From: Chloroflexota bacterium
GTDB lineage: Bacteria > Chloroflexota > Anaerolineae > Aggregatilineales > Phototrophicaceae
Assembly: GCA_011525385.1 (NCBI GenBank)
Contig: WTGF01000081.1
Location: 1 to 64,000, forward strand
DNA length: 64,000 nt
Direction of reading: 5' to 3'
Shown: one piece after another, positions 27,013-34,895 of the stretch
Numbering within the stretch: the stretch's first letter is position 1
Layout of the letters: every line of letters begins with the position of its first letter
Notes under the pieces: model-generated
What the model was told of the DNA's origin: nothing
Databases searched by the model: none
Seen by the model: the letters and a program-made list of their open reading frames with translations, nothing else
Position numbers and translations under genes: made by a program

Positions 27013-28245
27013 ATGTTTTCGAGACTGAGTCTGGCCAAGGCAGATGCCTACAAGCTGTATCTTGTATTGTCGGGCATACAGTCATTCGCCATGACCATGG
27101 TGTTCACGGTCAATCTTGTCTATCAGGTCAAACAGGTGGGATTGAATCCGCTGCAACTGGTCCTGGTCGGCACCTGCCTGGAACTGACGGCCTTCTTGAT
27201 GGAGATCCCAACCGGCGTTGTCGCCGATGTCTATAGCCGCCGCCTTTCCGTGATCACAGGCATCGCTCTGCTGGGGCTGGGTTTCCTGGTCGAGGGCAGT
27301 TTTCCCGTCTTCGAGGCGCTCTTGATAGCGCAGATTATCATGGGCCTGGGATACACCTTTTTGAGCGGCGCGCAATCGGCCTGGATTGTTGACGAGATCG
27401 GACAGGCCAGGGCCTCCGCCGCTTTCGTTCGATCAGCGCAGGTGGCGCAGGTTACAGGCTTCGTCGCTATATTTGTCAGCGTTGCGGTGGCGAGCGTCAG
27501 TCTGCAAGTCGCGATTGTATCGGCGGGCATCATCATGTTGGCGCTGGCGCTGTTCTTGGTCTTGCTGATGCCCGAGGAAGGATTCAAGCGTCAGGAGGCG
27601 TCGCAACGAGAGAGCTGGACGTCGCTCTTCGCTACCTTCCGAAGCGGTCTCGGCTTGGTACGCCGACGGCATTTGTTGCTTCTGATCATGGCGGCTACAA
27701 TCATTCACGGTGCCTTCAGCGAAGGATTCGATCGCTTGTGGACCGCGCATCTGCTGGGCAACTTCAGCTTGCCGGCGCTCGGTCAACTGGACGAGATCGT
27801 TTGGTTTGGCGTCATAAGCGCCGTCGGCATGCCGCTGAGCCTCCTGGCCATGGAATACATCAGGCGCGGCGTCGACATGACAAGCAATCGCTCAGTGACA
27901 ATTACCTTGACCGTTGTTTACGTCGCCATGATCGCGGGTGTATTGCTGTTCACGCTGGGGGAGAGTTTCGCATTGCTGCTGCTTGGACTGTGGATAACCG
28001 GCGCCATGCGCGCGATCCGCAATCCGCTTATGGAAGCCTGGATCAACCAGCATAGCGAATCCGGCGTTCGGGCCACCGTGTTGTCCATCCAAGGCCAAGC
28101 TGACGCCTTCGGACAGATCGCCGGTGGCCCGGTGGTGGGCGCGGTCGGGCACTTTTCTTCCGTCCGCATGGCGATAACGATTTCAGCCCTGATGCTGGTA
28201 CCCATCTTGGGCGTATTCAGGTGGTCATCCCGCCCCAAAGGCTAA
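27013..28245 (+). CDS. major facilitator superfamily transporter
   Basis: The 410-residue membrane protein has about 12 spans. Motif A is recognisable in the loop between spans 2 and 3 (PTGVVADVYSRRLSVITGIALL). A charged central loop (EEGFKRQEASQRESWTSL, about 192-210) divides the halves. The second half contains ITGAMRAIRNPLMEAWINQHSESGVRATVLSIQGQADAFGQIAGGP, typical of the drug/metabolite exporter branch found in Gram-positive-like bacteria (segments quoted as the motif around residues 335-375). Substrate unknown. Confidence 0.9.
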   Translation: MFSRLSLAKADAYKLYLVLSGIQSFAMTMVFTVNLVYQVKQVGLNPLQLVLVGTCLELTAFLMEIPTGVVADVYSRRLSVITGIALLGLGFLVEGSFPVFEALLIAQIIMGLGYTFLSGAQSAWIVDEIGQARASAAFVRSAQVAQVTGFVAIFVSVAVASVSLQVAIVSAGIIMLALALFLVLLMPEEGFKRQEASQRESWTSLFATFRSGLGLVRRRHLLLLIMAATIIHGAFSEGFDRLWTAHLLGNFSLPALGQLDEIVWFGVISAVGMPLSLLAMEYIRRGVDMTSNRSVTITLTVVYVAMIAGVLLFTLGESFALLLLGLWITGAMRAIRNPLMEAWINQHSESGVRATVLSIQGQADAFGQIAGGPVVGAVGHFSSVRMAITISALMLVPILGVFRWSSRPKG

Positions 28246-28318
28246 GGCAGTTGTCGCAATCTTGCCCTTTGCGCTGTAGAATGATCGCGCAAATAGCGAA
28301 GGGAGATCCCTGCGACTT

Positions 28319-29044
28319 ATGAATACAAACGCCATGCTCGAAGAACTCAAGAATTTCGACACGCCGTCGATAACCAACGTGGTGGCTACATATCCCGCTT
28401 CCCCGCTCTGCCTGGGACTTTACAATCCCTGGAGCGAGAATTGGTACACCGATCAATCGATTCGCTGTATGTACCCCGAATTGGGCCGTCGGGTCGGGTA
28501 TGCGGTCACCTGTGTTTATGGCCTGCCCGATCCCGATTTCACGCGACTCAGTTTCGGCGATGTGCTGGATGCATTGGAGGCGGCGCCGGGACCCACGATA
28601 CTGGTCATCCAGCAGAAGTTTCCGCCGGAAATCGCGGGAAAAGTCGGCTTGGCGGGCGGCAACATGGTCTCGGCGATGCGCGCGATCGGATGCGTCGGCA
28701 TGCTCTCCAATGGTCCGTCGCGAGACCTCGACGAGGTGCGCGAAATGGACTTTCAGTACCTGCTCAGCGGCGTGACGCCGGGCCATGGCAATATGGCGGT
28801 TCAGGCCGTAAACGCGCCCGTTTCAGTAGCTGGCATGGATGTTGCGCCGGGCGAGTTGATTCACATGGACGAAAACGGCGCTTGCAAGTTTCCCGCGGAT
28901 CAATTGGAAGCTGTTCTGAACAACGCGCGCGCGCTGCAGAAAGAAGAAGCCGCTCGTATGAAAGCCCTGCAGGCGGCGAAGTCAGCGGCGGAACTGCGGG
29001 CGATCTTCTCCGGACATGCCTATGGCGATGACGATGATTCCTAG
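28319..29044 (+). CDS. RraA-like family protein (class II HMG-aldolase type fold)
   Basis: The 241-residue protein matches the RraA/4-hydroxy-4-methyl-2-oxoglutarate aldolase fold: FDTPSITNVV at the start, AGGNMVSAMRAIGCVGMLSNG and PSRDLDEVREMDFQYL containing the conserved Gly-rich loop plus Arg-Asp pair that binds metal and substrate, and VSVAGMDVAPGELIHMDENGACKFP. Members cleave 2-oxo acids or act as RNase E inhibitors; the conserved Arg-Asp argues for enzymatic activity. The C-terminal tail is helical and acidic. ATG at 28319 is preceded by AAGGGAGA at a long spacing; ATG 28334 is an alternative. Confidence 0.85.
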   Translation: MNTNAMLEELKNFDTPSITNVVATYPASPLCLGLYNPWSENWYTDQSIRCMYPELGRRVGYAVTCVYGLPDPDFTRLSFGDVLDALEAAPGPTILVIQQKFPPEIAGKVGLAGGNMVSAMRAIGCVGMLSNGPSRDLDEVREMDFQYLLSGVTPGHGNMAVQAVNAPVSVAGMDVAPGELIHMDENGACKFPADQLEAVLNNARALQKEEAARMKALQAAKSAAELRAIFSGHAYGDDDDS

Positions 29045-29154
29045 CCGGCCATCCTAGCGTCACATTTCTGTTTAGGTGAATTGGGTCTTGCGTCAAGATT
29101 ACGCTGGCTGAATACACTGGCGACAAGGTCAAAACCTAAAGCAGGAGGACGACG

Positions 29155-30015
29155 ATGCAGGGAAAACGCGTATTGATCACCGGAGCGACTAACGGAATCG
29201 GTAGGGCCGCCGCGCTTGACTTGGCGAAGATGGGCGCCGAAGTCCTTATCGTTGGCCGGGACGAGAAAAAGACGCGCGCAGTTTTGCGCGATCTCGTGTC
29301 CTTGAGCGGCAATGACAAACTTGATTTTCTGCTGGGGGACCTGTCTTCCTTCGCCGACGTCCGGGCGATCGCCACAGAATATCTCTACCGTCATGAACGG
29401 CTGGATGTCCTGATCAACAATGCGGGCGCGGCCTTTTCCGAATTCCGGGCGTCGGCCGACGGCTACGAAATGACCTTTGCCCTCAATCACATGAGCTACT
29501 ATCTGCTCACTTTGCTCTTGCTGGATACGTTGAAGAAAACCGCGCAGGAGCAAGGCGAAGCGCGTCTTGTCAATGTGTCGTCAAGCGCGCATTTCTCGGC
29601 CCGGGACGGCATTCGTCTGGACAAGCTGCGAGATTCGGGCGGATCTGCCGGTTTCCGAGCCTACAGCGAGAGCAAATTGATGAATGTGCTCTTCACATAT
29701 CAATTGGCGCGGCGGCTGGAAGGAACCGGCGTTGTCGTGAATGCTCTGCATCCCGGTTTCGTCAACACGGGCTTTGGGCACAATATGAAGGGCATTACCG
29801 GGCTGGCTGTGAAAGTTTTGCAGAGACTGATCGCCCGGACGCCCGAAAAAGGCGCGGAGACGCTGGTTTACCTGGCCTCGTCAGCGGAGGTGGCCGGCCT
29901 TACTGGAAAGTACTGGAAAGACAAGACTCAAGAACGTTCCAGCGAGATATCTTACGATCGGGAGCAGCAGCGGCAGTTGTGGGAATTCAGCGCGGCCATC
30001 ACCGGCGTCGAATAA
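29155..30015 (+). CDS. short-chain dehydrogenase/reductase, retinol-dehydrogenase-like
   Basis: The 286-residue oxidoreductase has the NAD(P)-binding motif TGATNGIG (about 9-16), LVGRDEKKT after strand 2, LINNAG, and the catalytic Ser in NVSSSAHFS with Tyr-x3-Lys in YSESKLMNV. The segment HPGFVNTGFG and the extended C terminus fit the WW-oxidoreductase/RDH11-13-like group, which reduce retinal, steroids or lipid aldehydes. The real substrate is unknown. GGAGGA lies at ideal distance before ATG 29155. Confidence 0.92.
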   Translation: MQGKRVLITGATNGIGRAAALDLAKMGAEVLIVGRDEKKTRAVLRDLVSLSGNDKLDFLLGDLSSFADVRAIATEYLYRHERLDVLINNAGAAFSEFRASADGYEMTFALNHMSYYLLTLLLLDTLKKTAQEQGEARLVNVSSSAHFSARDGIRLDKLRDSGGSAGFRAYSESKLMNVLFTYQLARRLEGTGVVVNALHPGFVNTGFGHNMKGITGLAVKVLQRLIARTPEKGAETLVYLASSAEVAGLTGKYWKDKTQERSSEISYDREQQRQLWEFSAAITGVE

Positions 30016-30023
30016 GTCGGTGA

Positions 30024-30392
30024 CTATCTCGGCAGTTCCGCGGGCAATTCGAAGCCGCTATCGCCCTCGGCCAGATCGACAGCCTTTTTGACTGCCGCAA
30101 CTGCAATGGGTCCATAAACGTGCGGAAACAAGAGGTCGTCGGTCGCTGGCGGCTTTGCTGAGGGTTTGGGATGCATCGGCGCCTCCCACAATACTCGGGC
30201 TCCCAGTTTGGATTCGTCAATGCACAGGACCAGCAGATTTCGCTCGCCCCGAAACATGCTATTGGCGACGGGCAAGATCTGGTCTATTGCAGAACAATGA
30301 ATAAAGCCTTCGGATTCGAGGGAAGGCGCGCTGTAAAGCCCGGTCGCTTGGGCCTTCGCCCAGTTCGATCTCTCCGTGATGTGATAAATCAT
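30024..30392 (-). CDS. DUF952-family protein
   Basis: The 122-residue protein shows the family pattern: IYHITERSNWAKAQATGLY at the start, SEGFIHCSAIDQILPVAN, LLVLCIDESKLGARVLWE and FPHVYGPIAVAAV. The function is unknown; DUF952 is related to a glutathione/ADP-ribose-type fold. Its ATG overlaps the stop of the PLP-enzyme gene by 4 bases (30389-30392), which implies translational coupling. Confidence 0.9.
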   Translation of the reverse strand: MIYHITERSNWAKAQATGLYSAPSLESEGFIHCSAIDQILPVANSMFRGERNLLVLCIDESKLGARVLWEAPMHPKPSAKPPATDDLLFPHVYGPIAVAAVKKAVDLAEGDSGFELPAELPR

Positions 30393-31513
30393 CGCAGCGC
30401 TTGATCGAGGTCGGCGATGAGATCAGCCGGGTGCTCCAGGCCAATGGAAACGCGCAATAGGTTGGACGGCGTATTCGAATCCTCTTCAATCGATTCGCGA
30501 TGTTCGATGAGGCTGTGTGTGCCGCCAAAGCTGGTTGCGCTGGTAAAGAGCCTCAGTTTATTCACCAGGTCGATGGCGGCTTGTCGTCCGCCGCGCACCT
30601 GTATCGACATTAATCCACTGCCGACGCGCATTTGCCGCCGGGCCAGATCATATTGTGGATGGCTGGGATGATGCGGATAGAGCACGCGCTCTATCTTTGC
30701 ATGTTCCGCCAGGAAACATGCGACTTCCGAGGCATTTTCGCTATGGGCGCGGACGCGATAGGACAGGCTCTGCATCCCGCGCAGTGTCAGCCAACTGTTC
30801 ATGGGAGACAAGACCGAACCACCGATTCTCACCAAGCGCATGACGCGCTGCGCGAATGCGTCATTCTCGCGGAATACAATCACACCGCCGAGCACATCAT
30901 GGTGGCCCGCGATGTATTTGGTCAGCGAATTGACGACAATATCGCCGCCGAGTTGCAAGGGATTCTGTCCGACCGGCGTTGCCACCGTGTTGTCGACCAG
31001 AACTGCCGCCCCATGTTGGTGGGCGATTTCGCTTATCGCTTTGATATCCGCCAGGCGGATCATCGGATTTGTCGGGGATTCAAGAATCACCAACCTGGTC
31101 TCTGGGCGCATAGCGGCGCGAAGCGCCGCCAGGTCGCTCATATCGACGAAAGTTGTTTGCAATCCCCAGGGCGCGAAGAATTCTTTCAATTGAACGCGGA
31201 TCCCAAAGTACATGTCGTCGCTGGACACGATATGGTCGCCTGGGCGCAAGGCCTGGAAAATCGTCAGCATAGCTGCCGATCCACTGGAGATGGCATGCGC
31301 CGCGGCCCCGTATTCCAGCTTGCACATGGCCTCTTCCAGCGCTGCGCGATTCGGGTTCTGATAACGTGTGTAGATCAACTCGTCCGGATCATGCTCCAGG
31401 CCGGTTGTCTCGTATTGGAAAGTCGTGCTAAGGACAATAGGCGGGACAATTGCGCCACTGGAGGGGTCGATGTTTGAATTGTGCACCGCATTCGTTTCGG
31501 GTCTCTGAGGCAT
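30389..31513 (-). CDS. transsulfuration-type PLP enzyme (cystathionine gamma-synthase/lyase family)
   Basis: The 374-residue enzyme belongs to the Cys/Met metabolism PLP family. Features are YTRYQNPNRAALE (substrate/PLP-phosphate Tyr-Arg), SSGSAAM, LESPTNPMIRLADI, VLVDNTVATP with the PLP Asp, PLP Lys199 in SLTKYIAGHHDVLGG, and SFGGTHSLIEHRE near the end. Family members make cystathionine, or cleave cystathionine or methionine; the sequence does not choose among them. AAAGG lies 9 bases before ATG. It is the first gene of a two-gene unit with DUF952. The nearby SufE and sulfurtransferase genes suggest a sulfur amino acid theme. Confidence 0.93.
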   Translation of the reverse strand: MPQRPETNAVHNSNIDPSSGAIVPPIVLSTTFQYETTGLEHDPDELIYTRYQNPNRAALEEAMCKLEYGAAAHAISSGSAAMLTIFQALRPGDHIVSSDDMYFGIRVQLKEFFAPWGLQTTFVDMSDLAALRAAMRPETRLVILESPTNPMIRLADIKAISEIAHQHGAAVLVDNTVATPVGQNPLQLGGDIVVNSLTKYIAGHHDVLGGVIVFRENDAFAQRVMRLVRIGGSVLSPMNSWLTLRGMQSLSYRVRAHSENASEVACFLAEHAKIERVLYPHHPSHPQYDLARRQMRVGSGLMSIQVRGGRQAAIDLVNKLRLFTSATSFGGTHSLIEHRESIEEDSNTPSNLLRVSIGLEHPADLIADLDQALR

Positions 31514-31701
31514 ATGATTTAACCTTTATCGGGGGTTCCGTCGGCGCCAATGATAGCGTTAATCAGCCGCATATGCCATTGTGCCCGGCCAGAAAGGAGC
31601 GGAATCTCAAGTCAGAATCTAGGGATTGATGTAGAATCTGGGTGTACGCTTCGGCCTTTGCATGCCTTTTCGTGTAGGCAGCAATAACGGAGGGATGAGC
31701 G

Positions 31702-32280
31702 ATGCCTGATATGCTGGTAAAGCTATACGAGTTGCCGCCGCTTGAACCCGAGATTGCCTTTCAGCGGGATCAAGGAATCACCATCCGGCGCGGTATGACG
31801 CCGGAAAAGAAAATTGTCACCGAATGGATTGACGAACACTTCAACCCCTACTGGTCTAGCGAGGCCAGTGTCGGTTTGTCGACGCATCCGACGACGGTCA
31901 TGTTGGCGCATCGACGCGACCAATTGCTGGGCTTCGCTTGCTACGATACAACGTTCAAAGGGTTCTTCGGGCCGACTGGGGTTGATGAGCGGGAAAGGGG
32001 CCGCGGGATCGGCACCGCTCTATTGATCAAATGCTTGCACGAGATGCGCAACGCCGGTTACATGTACTGTATCATCGGCTGGGCAGGACCCACATCCTAT
32101 TACGAAAAGGCGGTTAACGCCGTGAACATTCCAGGATCAGAACCGTCGTACGCCTACAAAGGGTTGTTAGGCACCGATGCTATCTTTCGCGATGGCGCGC
32201 CAAGCGAATCGTTCCTGGAGAATCCAAACCGAGTCATGGCGGGGCAAGACGCTGATTTGCCGCATATACAACAGCATTGA
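31702..32280 (+). CDS. GNAT-family N-acetyltransferase
   Basis: The 192-residue protein has the GNAT core: TVMLAHRRDQLLGFACYDTT, FFGPTGVDERERGRGIGTALLIKCLHEMRNAG with the acetyl-CoA loop R-G-R-G-I-G-T-A, YCIIGWAGPTSYYEKAVNAV. The N-terminal 30 residues precede the fold and include ITIRRGMTPE. The acceptor is unknown. GGAGGG lies 7 bases before the ATG. Its last 47 bases overlap the convergent sufE 3' end. Confidence 0.85.
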   Translation: MPDMLVKLYELPPLEPEIAFQRDQGITIRRGMTPEKKIVTEWIDEHFNPYWSSEASVGLSTHPTTVMLAHRRDQLLGFACYDTTFKGFFGPTGVDERERGRGIGTALLIKCLHEMRNAGYMYCIIGWAGPTSYYEKAVNAVNIPGSEPSYAYKGLLGTDAIFRDGAPSESFLENPNRVMAGQDADLPHIQQH

Positions 32281-32677
32281 TGATCTCGGTCAATCCTCGG
32301 CCCTTGCCCATCGAAATATCTTTGCCGAAAAACGTGAAAACCACCTCGCCATCGATGGCCGCGACTTGTTCCAAGGGGGCTCCCGAACAGGACTGGTCGA
32401 GGATCGCGCACATCGCCATTGCTGACAAACCTTGCGGATTTAGCACGTCGAAATGGAAATCCAGCGTGCCGTCCGGGCGATCGATAGCCCAGACGAAGGC
32501 TTCGGATTCGCAGCCGATCACGCGATGCGCCTCCTGGTAGGGTTTGGTGGCGACAGAAGCCGGAACGGGTTCAAACTCGTCGGAAATGGCGATCAAGAAG
32601 TCGATGCGCTCATCCCGCGCCGAAATGAAAGCGAAATCGTCGAGGTAATCCTGAAGTTTAGGCGGATATCCTGGCAT
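32234..32677 (-). CDS. sufE: SufE-family sulfur acceptor protein
   Basis: SufE takes persulfide sulfur from the cysteine desulfurase SufS and hands it to the SufBCD iron-sulfur scaffold. The 147-residue protein has PGYPPKLQDYLDDFAFISARDERIDFLI, the active Cys56 in HRVIGCESEAFVW (equivalent to the VxGCQS loop) and the C-terminal segment SMGKGRGLTEIINAV. The start at 32677 is preferred; the frame runs on to an ATG at 32752 that lies inside the end of a mobile element and reads through a strong hairpin. No sufBCD or sufS is adjacent. The 3' end overlaps the opposing GNAT gene by 47 bases. Confidence 0.88.
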   Translation of the reverse strand: MPGYPPKLQDYLDDFAFISARDERIDFLIAISDEFEPVPASVATKPYQEAHRVIGCESEAFVWAIDRPDGTLDFHFDVLNPQGLSAMAMCAILDQSCSGAPLEQVAAIDGEVVFTFFGKDISMGKGRGLTEIINAVVYAANQRLAPP

Positions 32678-32703
32678 CAGACGACCTGCTGTAGCTGTAG
32701 GCG

Positions 32704-32736
32704 CGCCGGGGCAAGGCGCTTGCGCCTTCCCCGGCG
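32704..32736. other. strong hairpin upstream of sufE
   Basis: CGCCGGGG-(C)-AAGGCG-CTTG-CGCCTT-CCCCGGCG gives a 14-bp stem with one bulged base. It lies 27 bases upstream of the sufE start, on the transcribed leader, next to the end of the family-2 element. There is no T-run. It may be part of the repeat burden or affect sufE translation. Confidence 0.6.
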
Positions 32737-32741
32737 ATACT

Positions 32742-33028
32742 GCTGAGGACATGACAGGTCTTTTTCTACCCCATCCCCGGCTTGTGCCCCCTCGGTCCCC
32801 CGCCTAACGGGGGAAGTATCCCGAAGCATCAGGGAAGGGTGACTCGTCATCGAAATTGGGATTTTACTTGCAGAAAGACGCGAAAATGAACATAAAATCC
32901 CATCTTCCAATGGAGCGCTCCCCCTCTCCGATGCTTCGGGTCGCGTAGACACAGACCTACGGGAGGGGGCTGGGGGGTGGGGTTGGCCTTAAGAAATGCG
33001 CGATATTCAAACCTGTCATGTCCTCAGC
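32742..33028 (-). mobile_element. 287-bp palindromic element (family 2), copy with CATG stem
   Basis: The ends are a perfect 18-bp inverted repeat, GCTGAGGACATGACAGGT at 32742-32759 and its complement at 33011-33028. The 8-base sequence CGATACTG occurs on both sides (32735-32742 and 33030-33037), consistent with a target duplication. The interior matches 19040-19303 in reverse orientation and also carries a CGTAG/CTACG module (32944-32961) that the other copy lacks at that position. No ORF. This fills the gap between sufE and the sulfurtransferase gene. Confidence 0.85.
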
Positions 33029-33050
33029 TCGATACTGTGGATGTCTCTGC

Positions 33051-33911
<861 letters not shown>

Positions 33912-33977
33912 TCTTCACGCTCCTTCTTCAACATATTTGATCGGAATCCTGCCGGCGGTTCGTCCCATGTCTGCAAT

Positions 33978-34006
33978 CAAAAAAGCCAACCTTGGCGGGT
34001 TGACTT
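33978..34006 (-). terminator. attenuator terminator in the sulfurtransferase leader
   Basis: On the minus-strand RNA AAGUCAACC pairs with GGUUGGCUU (9 bp including one U-G wobble) around a CGCCAA loop, followed by six U residues (33979-33984 region). The wobble would be a C-A mismatch on the other strand, so the structure is oriented for leftward transcription. It lies 67 bases before the start codon at 33911, that is, inside the leader rather than after a gene. Confidence 0.85.
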
Positions 34007-34052
34007 CTTGGTTTCGAACAACCGTGTTGCTGGCAAAGCAAACAATCCCGCC
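33994..34052 (-). promoter_or_regulatory. predicted antiterminator pairing in the Cys attenuator
   Basis: GGCGGGAUUG (34052-34043 on the minus strand), which starts at the last base of the leader stop codon, can pair with UCAACCCGCC (34003-33994) over 9 bp with one bulged A. The latter segment contains part of the left arm and loop of the terminator, so the two structures exclude each other. A ribosome paused on the Cys codons leaves the first segment free; a ribosome at the stop codon covers it. Confidence 0.75.
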
Positions 34053-34090
34053 TAGTCGTCGGTATCCCTACAACAGCATGTAGTTCTCAT
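34052..34090 (-). CDS. cysteine-rich leader peptide (12 residues)
   Basis: The frame encodes M-R-T-T-C-C-C-R-D-T-D-D then TAG. Three consecutive Cys codons (TGC TGT TGT, 34078-34070) in a 12-codon ORF are extremely unlikely by chance and are the mark of a cysteine-sensing leader. It lies between a promoter candidate and a terminator ahead of the sulfurtransferase gene. The ribosome site is weak (ACGAGAAC). By analogy with amino-acid biosynthetic attenuators, low Cys-tRNA would stall translation and allow read-through. Confidence 0.8.
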   Translation of the reverse strand: MRTTCCCRDTDD

Positions 34091-34120
34091 TTGTTCTCGT
34101 CTGCGTTTGCTCATGCACAT

Positions 34121-34149
34121 AAGCTAGCACAGCTTACACGACTTTTCAA
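34121..34149 (-). promoter_or_regulatory. promoter candidate for the Cys leader and sulfurtransferase
   Basis: On the minus strand TTGAAA (34149-34144), 17 bases, TAGCTT (34126-34121). Transcription would start near 34114, about 25 bases before the leader ATG. The 10-bp target duplication of the adjacent MITE begins at the very next base (34150). Confidence 0.5.
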
Positions 34150-34159
34150 GCAGCTATGT

Positions 34160-34424
34160 CAGGGCAATTGCATCAAAATGTGGCGACTGACATGGTACGA
34201 AAATGGACTGATTATTAACCACCGAGGACACCGAGAACACCGAGAAAAGCAAAGAACATAGCTCATGTTTTGTTTCAGGCTTGCTTTTCAGCCACAAATG
34301 AAGTTTCGCTGGTGACCTCGCCGTATTCAGGTGAAGGAATTAGAGGGACAGCCGACAAATAAGCTTAAACTCGGTGCTCTCGGTGTCCTCGGTGGTGAAA
34401 AAATTATTTGATGCGATTGCCTTG
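34160..34424. mobile_element. 265-bp MITE-like element, copy 2, with target duplication
   Basis: The ends CAGGGCAATTGCATCAAA and TTTGATGCGATTGCCTTG are inverted repeats (16 of 18 pairing). The 10-base GCAGCTATGT is duplicated exactly on both sides (34150-34159 and 34425-34434), proving insertion. The inner CACCGAG-rich inverted repeats are as in copy 1. Length equals copy 1 exactly. There is no transposase, so a trans-acting enzyme is needed. A 9-12-bp duplication is typical of some IS4-like families, but the parent is not identified. The remainder of 34435-34499 holds nothing recognisable. Confidence 0.9.
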
Positions 34425-34499
34425 GCAGCTATGTTTGTTGATCGCTATTCTTATGAATGCCACCTGCCAAAAATGAGAGTCAAATGCGGATGGTTGGAC

Positions 34500-34895
34500 T
34501 CAGGTCTCCGGCGGCAAATCCAAAGCGCCTGCAAGATCCTTGAGGCAAAGGAGGGAGTTTTCCAGTTGCAGGCTAATGTGAACCCCGCGCGGGACCCGCG
34601 CGTGAAAACGCGCGCGCCCGATATTGCCGATGAGGGGCTTGCGCTTGAGGACGACGTAAACACCGGCGTCGTCTCTTTCAGTCGCCAGCTTCCAGCTCAT
34701 TGAGGCGCGCAATCTCACACTGACATAAAGGTGATTATCCTCGGACCGTGACAGATTGACTTCAGCGTATTCCGCTTCCAGGTAGAAGCTGCTGGGCGCC
34801 CGAACCTCCCATTGGTAGTTGCGAGACACTATCGTCAGGTCGCGGATGGAAAGGAGAAGATCAAGCGCCCCCCGCAGCTTGTTCAGCTTCCGCAT
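34500..34895 (-). CDS. hypothetical beta-strand-rich protein, DUF4097-like
   Basis: The 131-residue protein is not firmly identified. It alternates short beta strands (TIVSRNYQWEVRAPSSFYLEAEYAEVNLSRS, DNHLYVSVRLRASMSWKL, VYVVLKRKPLIGNIGRARFHARVPRGVHISLQLENSLLCLKDLAGALDLPPE), with the pattern of putative-adhesin/DUF4097 proteins, where VPxGxxxxLxxxxxxLxLxxLxGxL is the repeat. The start ATG shares one base with the stop of the preceding aminotransferase gene (TAATG), so its translation is coupled. Confidence 0.65.
   Translation of the reverse strand: MRKLNKLRGALDLLLSIRDLTIVSRNYQWEVRAPSSFYLEAEYAEVNLSRSEDNHLYVSVRLRASMSWKLATERDDAGVYVVLKRKPLIGNIGRARFHARVPRGVHISLQLENSLLCLKDLAGALDLPPET

Noticed and set aside
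31514..31701. Possible attenuator upstream of the transsulfuration PLP enzyme
   Set aside because: A six-codon frame (M-A-Y-A-A-D) is present but has no relevant amino acid bias, and no terminator with a T-run follows.
32753..33050. Small coding frames inside the family-2 element (for example 32677-32952, minus strand)
   Set aside because: They exist in only one copy of the repeat and are broken by substitutions in the other, so they are not conserved as protein.
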